Shown here piece by piece: positions 8,286 through 17,621 of a DNA stretch of 64,000 nt. Origin of the DNA: Sulfurospirillum cavolei (lineage in GTDB: Bacteria > Campylobacterota > Campylobacteria > Campylobacterales > Sulfurospirillaceae); assembly GCF_000813325.1 (NCBI RefSeq), contig NZ_BBQE01000004.1; one strand, 5' to 3'. Position numbers and translations under genes: made by a program. Below the pieces are notes generated by a model, which worked only from the letters and a program-made list of their open reading frames with translations, was not told where the DNA came from and searched no databases. How positions within the stretch are numbered: position 1 is the stretch's first letter; each line of letters opens with the position of its first letter.

Positions 8286-9086
8286 TTATAAAACCGAACT
8301 TAACATTTTGATACTCAACGCCATCAACAAAAGTGCAAAAATCTTTTTCAATTTCGAAACCGGAAGGTTATGCGCCATTTTAGCACCCCACGGAGCCGTA
8401 AAAAAACTCACGAGCGAAATTAAAACGACGGCGGGAAGGTAAACGTAGCCCAATTGCAAACCGGCACTGCCTTCTTGCAAAATTCCGTTTAACATGTAAC
8501 CGATCGTACCCGCAATGGAAAGCGGAAAGCCTATCGCCGCCGAAGTCGCAATCGCTTTTTTAAGATCGACGTTCTGCCAAACTAAAAACGGTACCGTTAA
8601 CGAACCGCCGCCGATCGAAACGAGTGCAGAGACGATACCGATAAACAAACCGCCGCCGAAAAGCCCTTGGTTCCCGACGATTTGTTGCGAAGGTTTCGGC
8701 TTTTTATCTACGGCCATTTGAATCGAAACGTACGCCATAAAAACCGCAAAAAAGATCGCCAATTGCGCCGATTTCATAGATGCCGCTAAAAATGTCGCTC
8801 CAAACGTACCGATAACAACGCCGGGAGCCATAATTTTAACGATACTCCATTGAACCGCGCCTCGCTTATGGTGTGCCCGCATACTGGCAAACGACGTCAT
8901 TACGATAGACGCCATCGACGTGCCTAACGCCATATGGACGACTTGTTCAACCGCAACGCCTTGTGCCAGAAAAATCGTCGTTAACGCCGGAACCATAATG
9001 CCTCCGCCGCCGATGCCCAATAATCCCGCCATAAAGCCGACAACGGCACCCAAAATTAAAAAAGCGATAATCCACTCAAATCCCAT
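8286..9086 (-). CDS. TauE/SafE (TSUP) family anion exporter
   Basis: A 266-residue membrane protein with about eight hydrophobic helices. It has the duplicated glycine signature of the TSUP family: GFMAGLLGIGGGGIMVPAL at the N-terminus and IGIVSALVSIGGGSLTVPFL in the second half. Characterised members move sulfite, sulfoacetate or related sulfur-containing anions; the substrate here is unknown. It sits between the YbaK-like gene and dprA. Confidence 0.9.
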   Translation of the reverse strand: MGFEWIIAFLILGAVVGFMAGLLGIGGGGIMVPALTTIFLAQGVAVEQVVHMALGTSMASIVMTSFASMRAHHKRGAVQWSIVKIMAPGVVIGTFGATFLAASMKSAQLAIFFAVFMAYVSIQMAVDKKPKPSQQIVGNQGLFGGGLFIGIVSALVSIGGGSLTVPFLVWQNVDLKKAIATSAAIGFPLSIAGTIGYMLNGILQEGSAGLQLGYVYLPAVVLISLVSFFTAPWGAKMAHNLPVSKLKKIFALLLMALSIKMLSSVL

Positions 9087-9097
9087 CGTTGCATCCT

Positions 9098-9871
9098 TTA
9101 AACACGAATAATACGTCCGTTTTCAACTTTGATTTTTCCTAAACATTCATACTCGAAAATCCGATCGGCAAATTTTTCAACCGCTTCGTGGTACAACGGT
9201 TGCATTTCACAATAACGTAAAAAATCGTCTTGACATGTAGACGCCGTAAACCCTAAATTTTCGACAAAGGCATCGATATCCAAAATCGGCGTCGCTAGCC
9301 CTTGGCGTAGCAAATCATTCGTCGCTTCGCTCTCGCCCAAACGATGCGGAAAAACAAAAATGGGTTTTTGCATTTGAAGCGCATAATGAATACTGTGCAT
9401 CGTTCCGCTTTTGCGGTCGGCTTGCGCCACGATTAACGCTTCTCCTAACGCGACGATCAATTCGTTTCGTTGAGGAAATGCCCATTTCAAAGAAGGAGCA
9501 CCCGCTTCAAATTGGCTCAAAACCAATCCTTGCGATTCGATCGTTTCAATCATTTTACGATTGATAGAAGGATAGCGAATATCCAAACCCGTTCCGGCAA
9601 CCATAATCGTTTTATCGAAGCCGGCACCCCAATGTGCGGTTGCATCGACGCCTTGCGCCCCTCCGCTTACGATGCACGCACCCGCGTTCGTAAGTTTTGA
9701 AGCAAGCGTATGCGTCATCGTCTTGGTATAGGCAAACGGATGTCTCGTACCGACGATCGAAATTTTTCGTTGACGTAACAAGGAGGTATCGCCGACGTAA
9801 AAAAGGCTCTTGGGATAGACTTTCATCGCTTCGCATTCCGTGATATGAAAGTCTATCGTTTGAATCATCAT
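9098..9871 (-). CDS. dprA: DNA processing protein DprA
   Basis: Loads RecA onto incoming single strands during natural transformation. The 257 residues are mostly the Rossmann-like core: KISIVGTRHPFAYT, then IVSGGAQGVDATAH and TIMVAGTGLDIRYPS, NELIVALGEALIVAQA and the KSGTMHSIHYALQMQKPIFVFP region. The N-terminal SAM domain of longer homologues is missing, and only a short tail follows the core. The overlap with the upstream deacetylase gene is 4 nt (ATGA type). Together with pilin-like genes elsewhere in the window it suggests the organism may be transformable. Confidence 0.93.
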   Translation of the reverse strand: MMIQTIDFHITECEAMKVYPKSLFYVGDTSLLRQRKISIVGTRHPFAYTKTMTHTLASKLTNAGACIVSGGAQGVDATAHWGAGFDKTIMVAGTGLDIRYPSINRKMIETIESQGLVLSQFEAGAPSLKWAFPQRNELIVALGEALIVAQADRKSGTMHSIHYALQMQKPIFVFPHRLGESEATNDLLRQGLATPILDIDAFVENLGFTASTCQDDFLRYCEMQPLYHEAVEKFADRIFEYECLGKIKVENGRIIRV

Positions 9872-11025
9872 AAATCTTTGAGATAAACCAAATCCAAACC
9901 TTCTAAAAGATCGCTCGAATCCTTCAGAACCTCTAACGTACTTTTATGCGGATGCCCGATCGCAATGGCATAACCGCTTTTTTTTGCCTTCGTAACGGCT
10001 TCTTTAAGTTGTGTCCGAATTGCATTTTTATCTAAATTGTTGTCTAAAAAAACGTCTCTGGAGTAGCAAAACATGTCGTATTTTTTGCATACCGCACCGA
10101 CTTTCGAATTACCGATCGTTCGGCTATCGACAAAGAGTAAATCGCGTGCTTTCATCACTTTAATCAAACGATCCATCGCGTTGTAATCGGCGGTATAGGT
10201 TCCGCCCGTATGGTTATTGTAGTATTTGATATGCGGGAACCATGCTTTAATGCGACTAATACGCTTTTCTATCACGTCGCTCGAATCGAGCGTCGTTAAG
10301 GTATCCGGTTCCGGAGACGAATAGTTTTTCGACTCCATCGGAAGGTGAATCATCGCAAACTCAAACTCGTAGGAGAGGCGCACGGTCTCGGGATGACCTT
10401 TGGTCGGAGGGAAGAAAGAAGGCGTTACTTTATAGGGAATCTCTTTAATCAAGCGCGTTTGCCACGGAAACGATACGTCGTCGATAATAATCGCTAAACG
10501 CGGCGTTGTTCCGGCAGGATACGTTTTTCGCATTACTTCGGAGTGCTTCGTTGTTTTAGCGGCTTTGACGTTTTGCTCGTAATCTTGAGCTTCGGAAAGA
10601 ATCGGCGTTTTAGGCTCTTCTTCTTTGTACGAAGGCGTCGTTGCATTGTGTTCGAGAGTCTCTACGGAAGCATTTTGCTCTATTTTCTGTTCCGAAGGCG
10701 TCGGGAGTTCTTCGGATCGGCTCACGTTGGTTTCATCGGGGGGAGGAGGAGTCGTAGCCAGAGACGCTAAACGCGTTTTTTCATCGTCTAACATCTGTTT
10801 CATTTTACGCATCAACTCTTCGCTAGAAGCACTGTTTTGCTTTTGCAGCGTTTGATAATGCGCATACGAAGTCGTCATATAGACGTAAACTCCGAAGGAG
10901 AGGATCATAACGGTCATGATCAACATTACTATCAGACTGTATCGTTTCAATGTACGCGAACGAACTTCTTTAGGCGAAGAGGCAACGTTATTGGAACTCT
11001 TTTCTTTATTTTTCTTTACCATCAC
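9868..11025 (-). CDS. Divergent polysaccharide deacetylase (YibQ/DUF610 type)
   Basis: A 385-residue envelope protein. A Lys/Ser-rich cytoplasmic tail is followed by one membrane helix (about residues 31-51), a Glu/Thr-rich periplasmic linker (about 60-165) and a divergent NodB-like domain starting at PRLAIIIDDVSFPW, with IDDV as the metal-site equivalent. Then come FAMIHLPMESKNYSSPEPDTL and NNHTGGTYT. Family members are thought to act on cell-wall or surface sugars, but the reaction is unproven. The linker contains three N-glycosylation sequons (ETNVS, EQNAS, EHNAT). It precedes dprA with a 4-nt overlap. Confidence 0.85.
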   Translation of the reverse strand: MMVKKNKEKSSNNVASSPKEVRSRTLKRYSLIVMLIMTVMILSFGVYVYMTTSYAHYQTLQKQNSASSEELMRKMKQMLDDEKTRLASLATTPPPPDETNVSRSEELPTPSEQKIEQNASVETLEHNATTPSYKEEEPKTPILSEAQDYEQNVKAAKTTKHSEVMRKTYPAGTTPRLAIIIDDVSFPWQTRLIKEIPYKVTPSFFPPTKGHPETVRLSYEFEFAMIHLPMESKNYSSPEPDTLTTLDSSDVIEKRISRIKAWFPHIKYYNNHTGGTYTADYNAMDRLIKVMKARDLLFVDSRTIGNSKVGAVCKKYDMFCYSRDVFLDNNLDKNAIRTQLKEAVTKAKKSGYAIAIGHPHKSTLEVLKDSSDLLEGLDLVYLKDL

Positions 11026-11035
11026 TGCTTACACA

Positions 11036-11275
11036 CTACTTTCCAAGAATAACTTCGACCTCTAATAACTCAAGATTTTGATTTGTCTGCGAGGTAATTT
11101 TCACGTCTTCAACTTTGGTATATTTACGAATAACCGCAATCAAATCGTTGCGCAAGTCGTCCATATAGGGAAGTTTGCAGCTCGCCCTTTCATGGGCAAG
11201 CATAATCTTCAAACGGTTTTTGGCGACATCGGCACTGTTTTTGTTACGACCGAAAAAACTATCCAAGAAACTCAT
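11036..11275 (-). CDS. minE: Cell division topological specificity factor MinE
   Basis: Drives MinD off the membrane so that the division site is placed at mid-cell. The 79 residues begin with an amphipathic membrane-targeting segment (MSFLDSFFGRNKN). The MinD-binding part (SADVAKNRLKIMLAHERA) follows, and then the dimerisation domain ending in a hydrophobic strand. The gene overlaps minD by 4 nt. No minC is seen next to it. Confidence 0.95.
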   Translation of the reverse strand: MSFLDSFFGRNKNSADVAKNRLKIMLAHERASCKLPYMDDLRNDLIAVIRKYTKVEDVKITSQTNQNLELLEVEVILGK

Positions 11276-12081
11276 TTAAAGATTCCTTTCAACGTTGCAA
11301 GAATTCCTTTCTTTGCACGAATATCCAAAAATTCCACATCTTCGCCCAAAATACGACGGGCTATATTGCGATAAGCTTCGGCAGAGAGGGATTTGTCTTT
11401 ATTGACGATAGGCGAACCCGTGTTGGTGGAGGTAATAATATCTTCATCGTCGGGAACGATACCGATCAACGGAAGTGCTAAAATACTTAAAACGTCTTCT
11501 ACGCTTAGCATATTCCCCGCATCGACCATCTCAGGTTTGATACGATTGATGATGATATGTTTTTCGACCTCTTGTCCATTGGTAGCTTTTTCACTTTTCG
11601 CATCAATAATACCGATAACCCTATCGGCATCGCGAACGGAACTGACATCGGGCGTCGAAACGATTAATGCACGGTCGGCTAAAAAAATCGAGTGTTCAAA
11701 CCCGCTTTCAATACCCGCAGGCGAATCGATCATCACGATATCAAAACTCTCTTTGAGATTTTCGATCAACGCTTTGACTTTATCTTTATTTAAAATATCT
11801 TTATCTTTGGTTTGGCTTGCGGGTAAGAAATAAAGCGTTTTCGATTTTTTATCGTTGATCAACGCTTGTGCAAGGTTACATCGTCCTTCCATGACATCTA
11901 CAACGTCATAGACGATACGATTTTCAAGCCCCAAAATCATGTCAAGATTTCTAAGCCCGATATCAAAGTCGATAGCAACCACTTTTTTGCCCAAATTTGC
12001 AAGTCCGACGGCAAGATTGGCGGTAGTGGTGGATTTGCCGACCCCGCCTTTACCCGACGTTACGGTAATAACTATACCCAT
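11272..12081 (-). CDS. minD: Septum site-determining ATPase MinD
   Basis: Membrane-cycling ATPase of the Min system. The 269 residues carry the deviant Walker A motif SGKGGVGKSTTTANLA near residue 10, the switch DFDIGLRNLD near 40, DSPAGIES near 120, and a C-terminal amphipathic membrane-targeting helix (AKKGILATLKGIFK). It is coupled to minE by a 4-nt overlap. MinC, if present, is encoded elsewhere. Confidence 0.97.
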   Translation of the reverse strand: MGIVITVTSGKGGVGKSTTTANLAVGLANLGKKVVAIDFDIGLRNLDMILGLENRIVYDVVDVMEGRCNLAQALINDKKSKTLYFLPASQTKDKDILNKDKVKALIENLKESFDIVMIDSPAGIESGFEHSIFLADRALIVSTPDVSSVRDADRVIGIIDAKSEKATNGQEVEKHIIINRIKPEMVDAGNMLSVEDVLSILALPLIGIVPDDEDIITSTNTGSPIVNKDKSLSAEAYRNIARRILGEDVEFLDIRAKKGILATLKGIFK

Positions 12082-12162
12082 GTAACCTCTTTGAATAAAT
12101 CAAGATAGAGTTCCTCGAACTCTTTACGCCGTTGTTGAGAATAAAACAACCGACATGACGTT

Positions 12163-12194
12163 AAAAAAACGGGTTTTCTTCACTCGAAAACCCG
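12163..12194 (-). terminator. Intrinsic terminator downstream of ilvC
   Basis: A 9-bp perfect stem (12170-12178 paired with 12186-12194, CGGGTTTTC/GAAAACCCG) with a 7-nt loop is followed on the minus strand by seven consecutive T. This is a textbook Rho-independent terminator for ilvC, and it separates ilvC from minD. Confidence 0.85.
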
Positions 12195-12212
12195 CACACT
12201 TTGCGTGTTATT

Positions 12213-12249
12213 TTCGGTTCTTTCGCCATTGCATTGCGAAAGAACCGAA
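12213..12249. terminator. Second hairpin just after the ilvC stop
   Basis: A 14-bp inverted repeat (12213-12226 with 12236-12249, 9-nt loop) lies between the ilvC stop and the terminator above. It has no T-run on the minus strand. It may stabilise the ilvC mRNA 3' end or act in tandem with the terminator. Confidence 0.5.
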
Positions 12250-12252
12250 ACG

Positions 12253-13275
12253 TTAATTTTTATCTTTGTTGATGATTTTTTTAGAGGTAATCCAAGGCAT
12301 CATCGCTCTAAGTTTTTCGCCGGTTTTATTGAGAAGGCTTCTCTCTGTTTTAGCGCGCTCTGCGTTCATGCGAGTGTATCCTGCTTTGCGCTCAAGAATA
12401 AAATCTTTGGCAAAACGGCCATCTTGAATCTCAGCCAAGATCTCTTTCATCGCTGCTTTTGATTCAGCGTTGATCACACGTTTTCCACTCACATAGTCAC
12501 CATACTCTGCGGTGTTAGAGATAGAATAACGCATATCGGCAATACCGCCTTGGTACATCAAGTCTACGATTAGTTTAAGTTCGTGTAAGCACTCGAAATA
12601 TGCCATCTCAGGCTCGTAACCCGCTTCAACGAGCGTATTAAATCCCGCTTCGATCAACGACGTTACACCGCCGCAAAGAACCGCCTGCTCGCCGAAAAGA
12701 TCGGTTTCAGTCTCGTCTTTAAATGTCGTTTCGATGATACCCGTTCGACCGCCGCCGATAGCCGAAGCATAACTGAGTGCGAGTGCTTTTGCATGACCCG
12801 TCGCATCTTGGTCAACCGCGATAAGATCGGGGATACCGCCGCCGTTGACAAACTCGCTTCGAACCGTGTGACCGGGTGCTTTAGGCGCGATCATGATACA
12901 GTCTACGCCTTTGGGAGTGATAATTTGACCGTAGTGGATGTTAAAACCGTGTCCGAAGGCAATCGCTTTACCGGCACTTAAGTTGGGTTTGATTTCCGCG
13001 GCAAAAACGTCGCTTTGCATCTCGTCCGGTAACAAAATCATAATCACGTCGGCATATTTCGTCGCTTCGGCAACGCTCATCACGTTAAACCCTTTTGCTT
13101 CCGCTTTCGCCCATGAACTGCCTTCTTTACGAAGACCGACGACGACTTCTACGCCGCTGTCGCGAAGATTTTCCGCATGTGCATGTCCTTGAGAGCCAAA
13201 TCCGATCATCGCTACTTTTTTTGAGCGAATAATGCTTAAATCACAATCTTTGTCATAATAGACGGTAATTGCCAT
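12253..13275 (-). CDS. ilvC: Ketol-acid reductoisomerase
   Basis: Converts acetolactate or acetohydroxybutyrate to dihydroxy acids for valine, leucine and isoleucine. I chose the ATG at 13275, preceded by AAGGATC. The frame stays open 30 codons further, but that stretch is intergenic in character. The 340-residue short (class I) enzyme has the NADP-binding loop GFGSQGHAHAENLRDSGV, the metal ligands in EAGYEPEMAYFECLHELKLIVDLM, and RYSISNTAEYG. It stands alone between minD and the divergent HDOD gene, with its own terminator. Confidence 0.97.
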   Translation of the reverse strand: MAITVYYDKDCDLSIIRSKKVAMIGFGSQGHAHAENLRDSGVEVVVGLRKEGSSWAKAEAKGFNVMSVAEATKYADVIMILLPDEMQSDVFAAEIKPNLSAGKAIAFGHGFNIHYGQIITPKGVDCIMIAPKAPGHTVRSEFVNGGGIPDLIAVDQDATGHAKALALSYASAIGGGRTGIIETTFKDETETDLFGEQAVLCGGVTSLIEAGFNTLVEAGYEPEMAYFECLHELKLIVDLMYQGGIADMRYSISNTAEYGDYVSGKRVINAESKAAMKEILAEIQDGRFAKDFILERKAGYTRMNAERAKTERSLLNKTGEKLRAMMPWITSKKIINKDKN

Positions 13276-13411
13276 AACAGATCCTTGTCGTATAAATTTC
13301 ACGCATTTTACAGAAGAGTTACTTAAAAACTTTACAACACCATCTAAAAGGAAACTATAAAGCAATACGAGATAGAATGTGACTTATAACATTCTTTATG
13401 CAGGATCGGTC

Positions 13412-14224
13412 ATGGACGAAAATATTTTAAAAAAGATCAAGGCTCTACCGCCGCTTGACGATACCGTGTTAAAAATCCAGCGCATTTGCGTCGATAAAAA
13501 CAGTTCTCTTTCCGATTTGGTACAAGTCGTCGAGAGCGACCCGATGTTAACCGCTAATATTCTCAAATCATCCAACTCGCCGCTGTACGGTTTTAGCCGA
13601 AAAATTAAGAACATCGCCCATGCGGTCTCTTTGTTCGGCATGGCAACGGTTCGGGGTTTTGCGCTTTCAAGTGCGATCAAACAAAATATTAAAATCAATT
13701 TAGAACCTTACAACATCAATAACAATATCTTCCTCGATATCAGTACCTTGCAAAGTATGTTCATGTTCAAGTGGTACTCTAAAGTCGATAAATCTCTTCT
13801 CGACATTCTTCAACCCGCGTCCTTTATGATGGAAGTCGGAAAGATTATTATTGCACATGAATTGATCGAACGTCGCAAAGAACAGGCTTTTCAAGAAGCA
13901 CTTTTAAACGTTACGACCTTAGATGCCTTGGATGCTTTGGAAAAAGAGTACGTCGGATTTTCAAACGAAGAGATTACCGCTAAGATTTTTGAGCAATGGA
14001 ATTTGGAAAGCGAACTTGTGGAAGCGATTCAATATTCGCGTACGCCCGAAAAAGCTCCCGAACATATTAAAGTGTGCGCACGTGCCTTACATGTCGTACA
14101 AACCGCCGTTAATATTTTTGCCCAGCTAAGCGATGCATCAATTCAAAATGCTTTGGTGCTGTTGGAAGAGTACCGTCTTCAAAAAGAACCGTTTCTCGAA
14201 ACGTACGAGCAATTCATACAGTGA
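13412..14224 (+). CDS. HDOD-domain signalling protein
   Basis: The 270 residues begin with IKALPPLDDTVLKIQRICVDKNSSLSDLVQVVESDPMLTANILKSSN, the typical first helices of the HDOD domain, which resembles HD phosphohydrolases but lacks the catalytic histidine-aspartate pair. Such proteins act in signalling and stress responses, often together with chemotaxis or c-di-GMP systems; the partner here is unknown. I take the ATG at 13412 as start (GGATC upstream) over a GTG at 13379. The stop overlaps the GTG of rnr (GTGA). Confidence 0.85.
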   Translation: MDENILKKIKALPPLDDTVLKIQRICVDKNSSLSDLVQVVESDPMLTANILKSSNSPLYGFSRKIKNIAHAVSLFGMATVRGFALSSAIKQNIKINLEPYNINNNIFLDISTLQSMFMFKWYSKVDKSLLDILQPASFMMEVGKIIIAHELIERRKEQAFQEALLNVTTLDALDALEKEYVGFSNEEITAKIFEQWNLESELVEAIQYSRTPEKAPEHIKVCARALHVVQTAVNIFAQLSDASIQNALVLLEEYRLQKEPFLETYEQFIQ

Positions 14225-16167
14225 GAGATTTTCTTCTAAGTTTGAGTCGCGGAGTGGCACGAAACGATGTGCCTTCCGCTTTTTTACCTCATTTTCAAGC
14301 ACTGCTTCAACTACGCGCTTTGGTTCAAAAAAACGATCTTTACAGTTTAGATCCTTCTTACAAAGCCGGAAAACTCGACGTCGCATTTAACGGAACCGGT
14401 TTTTTAAGCTCTTTAGAGCCGACGAGCGCCAAAGATATTCTCATTGAATCTTCAAGCTTGCACGGTGCGATGAGAGGCGATCTTGTCGTCGTTAAACGCG
14501 TTGCCAATAAACGAAGTTCGCGTCCTAAAGCCGTGGTTGTTTACATCGCTCAACGCGCCTTTAGCAAAAGCATCGTCTACACCAAAATGAGCAAAGGCAA
14601 AGTCGTCGGTGCCAACGTAAAAAACGAAGCGCTCTTTGAGATAACCGCCAGCCAAAAATCGCTTAAACAATTACCGTTGGGAGCTGTCCTCAAAATCGAC
14701 AATACGTCCAATACGATCGAAGAGGTGCTAGGCGTTTTAGACGATCCGAGCGTCGATGAAAAGATTTCATTGGCTCTTTTCGATAAAAAAGAGTTTTTCA
14801 GCCCGGAAGCCGAAGCCGAAGCCAAAAGTCACGGCGATTTCGTCGACAAAAACTACTATTCGCATCGCGTCGATTTAACGCATCTACCCTTTTGCACGAT
14901 CGATCCCGTGGATGCCAAAGATTTTGACGACGCTATTTATTTTGACGTGCAAAACCACGTTTTATACGTTGCTATTGCCGATGTAAGCGAATACGTGCAT
15001 GCCATGGGTTATATCGATAAAGAAGCCCTCGTTCGCGGTTTTTCAATTTATTTTCCGCATAAAGCGATTCCGATGTTACCGCGCGCCTTAAGCGAAAACA
15101 TCTGTTCGCTCAAACCGAACGTCGATCGACTCGCTTATACGTTTAAAATGACGCTCGACCCTCTGACATGTGAACCGATCCAAGAAGAGTTGTTCGAAAG
15201 CGTCATTCATTCGCAAAAACGTTACACGTACGAGACAATCGATCTGTTTTTAAAAGGCGATCTTAGCGATGCCGACGCAACGGATCAACCTATTTTGGCA
15301 TACCTTTTTGAACTGAACGCTTTGACGAAAAAATTGCGTACCATACGCTTGGAAAAATCCTTTTCGTTTCGCGCTTCGGAAATTCGAATGCGCGTCGATG
15401 AAAACCAAAATCTGATCTCGACGAGCATCGAAGAAGAGACCCCTTCTCACGGACTGATCGAAGATTGTATGCTTCTTGCCAACAAAGCTGCCGCTAAAAA
15501 ACTGGGATTCGGTATCTTTAGAACGCATGAAAGCCCTTCTTATGAACGAATGGAAGCACTTTTGAGCGATTTGGCACTGATCGGTATTAACGTGAAGCTC
15601 CGCTCGGATCTGCCGCAAATGATTCGAGAGATTCAACAAAAAGCCGATACGCTGAACCTTCGCGACGAAGTCGATAAGCTCATTATCAAAAGCCAAAAGA
15701 AAGCCATTTACGAACCGGAAAACAAAGGGCATTTCGGACTCGGATTTGACATGTACACCCATTTCACTTCACCGATTCGTCGTTACAGCGACTTGACGTT
15801 GCACCGCCTTTTGAAAGCCAAAACGTCACACGACGATAAAAAATTGGCATTTTTGCTCAAAGACATCGCGCCTTTATGCGAACAAATTAGCCTTCTCGAG
15901 CGTGAAAGCGACAAAGTCGCTTGGGATTATATGGACCGTAAATTTGCACGCTATATGGCCTTACATGTCGGCGAAAATTTCAAAGCAATCGTCGTTGAAA
16001 CCGAGCAAAACGCGATTGCAAAGTTAGACGATACGATCAAGGGCGCTCGCATCTTTTTGCTGGATGATGACGTGCATCTTTTGCAACGCGTTGAGATTAA
16101 AATCGTCGAGAGCAACATCGCTACGGCAAGGATTTATGCACGCGTTACGAGGAGCTTTGATGTATAA
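14221..16167 (+). CDS. rnr: Ribonuclease R (RNase II family)
   Basis: 3'-5' exoribonuclease that degrades structured RNA. The 648 residues hold a cold-shock-like OB region followed by the RNB catalytic domain, which starts near HLPFCTIDPVDAKDFDDAIYF with the metal-binding aspartates. ENICSLKPNVDRLAYTF and the late FTSPIRRYSDLTLHRLL are also visible. It is shorter than E. coli RNase R and lacks a long C-terminal basic tail. The start is GTG overlapping the upstream stop, and the end overlaps holA by 8 nt. Confidence 0.94.
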   Translation: MRDFLLSLSRGVARNDVPSAFLPHFQALLQLRALVQKNDLYSLDPSYKAGKLDVAFNGTGFLSSLEPTSAKDILIESSSLHGAMRGDLVVVKRVANKRSSRPKAVVVYIAQRAFSKSIVYTKMSKGKVVGANVKNEALFEITASQKSLKQLPLGAVLKIDNTSNTIEEVLGVLDDPSVDEKISLALFDKKEFFSPEAEAEAKSHGDFVDKNYYSHRVDLTHLPFCTIDPVDAKDFDDAIYFDVQNHVLYVAIADVSEYVHAMGYIDKEALVRGFSIYFPHKAIPMLPRALSENICSLKPNVDRLAYTFKMTLDPLTCEPIQEELFESVIHSQKRYTYETIDLFLKGDLSDADATDQPILAYLFELNALTKKLRTIRLEKSFSFRASEIRMRVDENQNLISTSIEEETPSHGLIEDCMLLANKAAAKKLGFGIFRTHESPSYERMEALLSDLALIGINVKLRSDLPQMIREIQQKADTLNLRDEVDKLIIKSQKKAIYEPENKGHFGLGFDMYTHFTSPIRRYSDLTLHRLLKAKTSHDDKKLAFLLKDIAPLCEQISLLERESDKVAWDYMDRKFARYMALHVGENFKAIVVETEQNAIAKLDDTIKGARIFLLDDDVHLLQRVEIKIVESNIATARIYARVTRSFDV

Positions 16168-17134
16168 AAGAGAGTTTGAAAATCTTTTAAAAACCAAAAA
16201 AGTTCCCAAAGCAACGCTTTTTTACGGCGCATGTACTTACCAAAACAATCTTTTAACCCGTGCTCTGTTGGAACTTTTAAAGGCATCCGGCGAAGAAAAA
16301 CTCATGATGTATTACGATGAATACCATTTCGGTTCGGCAAAAAATTTTCTTTCGCAAGCCTCGCTTTTCGGTGATCGCAATATTTTAATCCTTAAAACCG
16401 ATAAGCCGCTTCCCGCAAAAGAACTTTCAACCTTAGTCGAGTTGTGCACGAAAAACGATTCTAGCTATTTTATTTACCAATATTTCGGTGAAGATAAAAA
16501 AGCAACGCCGATGACCAAAGCTTTCGACAAATTTTTCGTTCGTCTCTTCAAAGCCGACTATAACGAAGCCGTATCGCTTCTAGCCCAACATGCAAACGCT
16601 ATCGGGCTCGCGATCGATCGTTACGCTTTGGGAGAATTGTATGTTTTGCATGCAGAGGATTTAGCATTGTGCGTTAACGAGTGCGAAAAGCTGCTTGTTC
16701 TGGGGAAAGAGATTCAAACCGCCGATATCCATACGCACGTTTACGGCCTCGGAGCGGTTTCCATGGACCGTTTTATGGGTAAATTATTGGAAAAAAAAGA
16801 TATTAAAGAGGAGTTTTTACGCCTTGTCGAAGGCGACGGCATTGAAGAAATTCGTATCGTCAATGCCCTGCAAACGCATATTTCGCAACTCTTTTTATTT
16901 CACGCCTACATCAAACTTCACGGCACGTTTGACGCCAAAGCGATTTTAGGTTACCCTCTTCCGCCGCAACTCGCCGCCGAACGCTCTAAACTTTCCATTA
17001 AAATCGACTTGGCAACCTACCAACGGCTCTTAACGCTTTTAACCGATGCCGAATACCGACTCAAAAAAGCCGGAAATATTGAAAAAAGCAGTTATCTGCT
17101 CTCTACCTTAATAAAATTTCAAAGTTTTTTATAG
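16160..17134 (+). CDS. holA: DNA polymerase III subunit delta
   Basis: Clamp-loader subunit that opens the beta clamp. I start it at the ATG at 16160, with GAGGAG just upstream inside rnr; a longer frame from 16064 is only overlap. The 324 residues are weakly conserved, as usual for delta, but show the N-terminal YKREFENLLKTKKVPKATLFYGAC and a helical C-terminal part (YRLKKAGNIEKSSYLLSTLI). The rnr-holA pairing is, from memory, also found in Campylobacter, which supports the call. Confidence 0.85.
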   Translation: MYKREFENLLKTKKVPKATLFYGACTYQNNLLTRALLELLKASGEEKLMMYYDEYHFGSAKNFLSQASLFGDRNILILKTDKPLPAKELSTLVELCTKNDSSYFIYQYFGEDKKATPMTKAFDKFFVRLFKADYNEAVSLLAQHANAIGLAIDRYALGELYVLHAEDLALCVNECEKLLVLGKEIQTADIHTHVYGLGAVSMDRFMGKLLEKKDIKEEFLRLVEGDGIEEIRIVNALQTHISQLFLFHAYIKLHGTFDAKAILGYPLPPQLAAERSKLSIKIDLATYQRLLTLLTDAEYRLKKAGNIEKSSYLLSTLIKFQSFL

Positions 17135-17140
17135 TATAAT
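17135..17140 (+). promoter_or_regulatory. -10 element of the rpsF-ssb-rpsR operon
   Basis: TATAAT directly after the holA stop, 67 nt before the rpsF ATG, in a T-rich context. No clear -35 is needed in Campylobacterota housekeeping promoters. A strong SD (AAGGAG) precedes rpsF at about 17197. Confidence 0.65.
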
Positions 17141-17206
17141 CCGCGTCTATTCTAAAAATCCTTACTCAAATAGATATTATTTGGGTGAAATCCATAAGGA
17201 GACATT

Positions 17207-17608
17207 ATGCGACATTACGAGTTGCTTGTCGTAGTTAAACCTACGCTAACCGTAGAAGAACTACAAGCAAAACTAGGCTTTCTAAAAGAAATTTTAGAAA
17301 AAAACGGCGCGGTCATCGCTGCTACACTTGACATGGGTACCCGCAAACTTGCGTATCAAATCGATAAATTTGAACGCGGTACATACGTTGTATTCTACTT
17401 TACTGCCCCAACGGCTGCGATTGCAGAAGTTGAAAGACTTATCCGTATTACGGAAGAGTTTATCCGCTTTATGACCGTAAAATTTGAAAATCAAAAAGAA
17501 CTTCGTTTCTGGAACAAACAAGTGGAAAAAATCACGAAAAAAAGTGATGCGCCCGCTGTTGTAGAGACTAAAGAGATTGTAGAAGATACTGTTACGACTG
17601 AAGCTTAA
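17207..17608 (+). CDS. rpsF: 30S ribosomal protein S6
   Basis: Binds 16S rRNA as a dimer with S18 in the small-subunit platform. The 133 residues start with MRHYELLVVVKPTL and contain GTRKLAYQIDKFERGTYVVFYF and an arginine-containing central helix. An acidic/Thr-rich C-terminal extension of about 25 residues goes beyond the core fold. First gene of the conserved rpsF-ssb-rpsR operon. Confidence 0.98.
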   Translation: MRHYELLVVVKPTLTVEELQAKLGFLKEILEKNGAVIAATLDMGTRKLAYQIDKFERGTYVVFYFTAPTAAIAEVERLIRITEEFIRFMTVKFENQKELRFWNKQVEKITKKSDAPAVVETKEIVEDTVTTEA

Positions 17609-17621
17609 ATAAGGAGCCACG

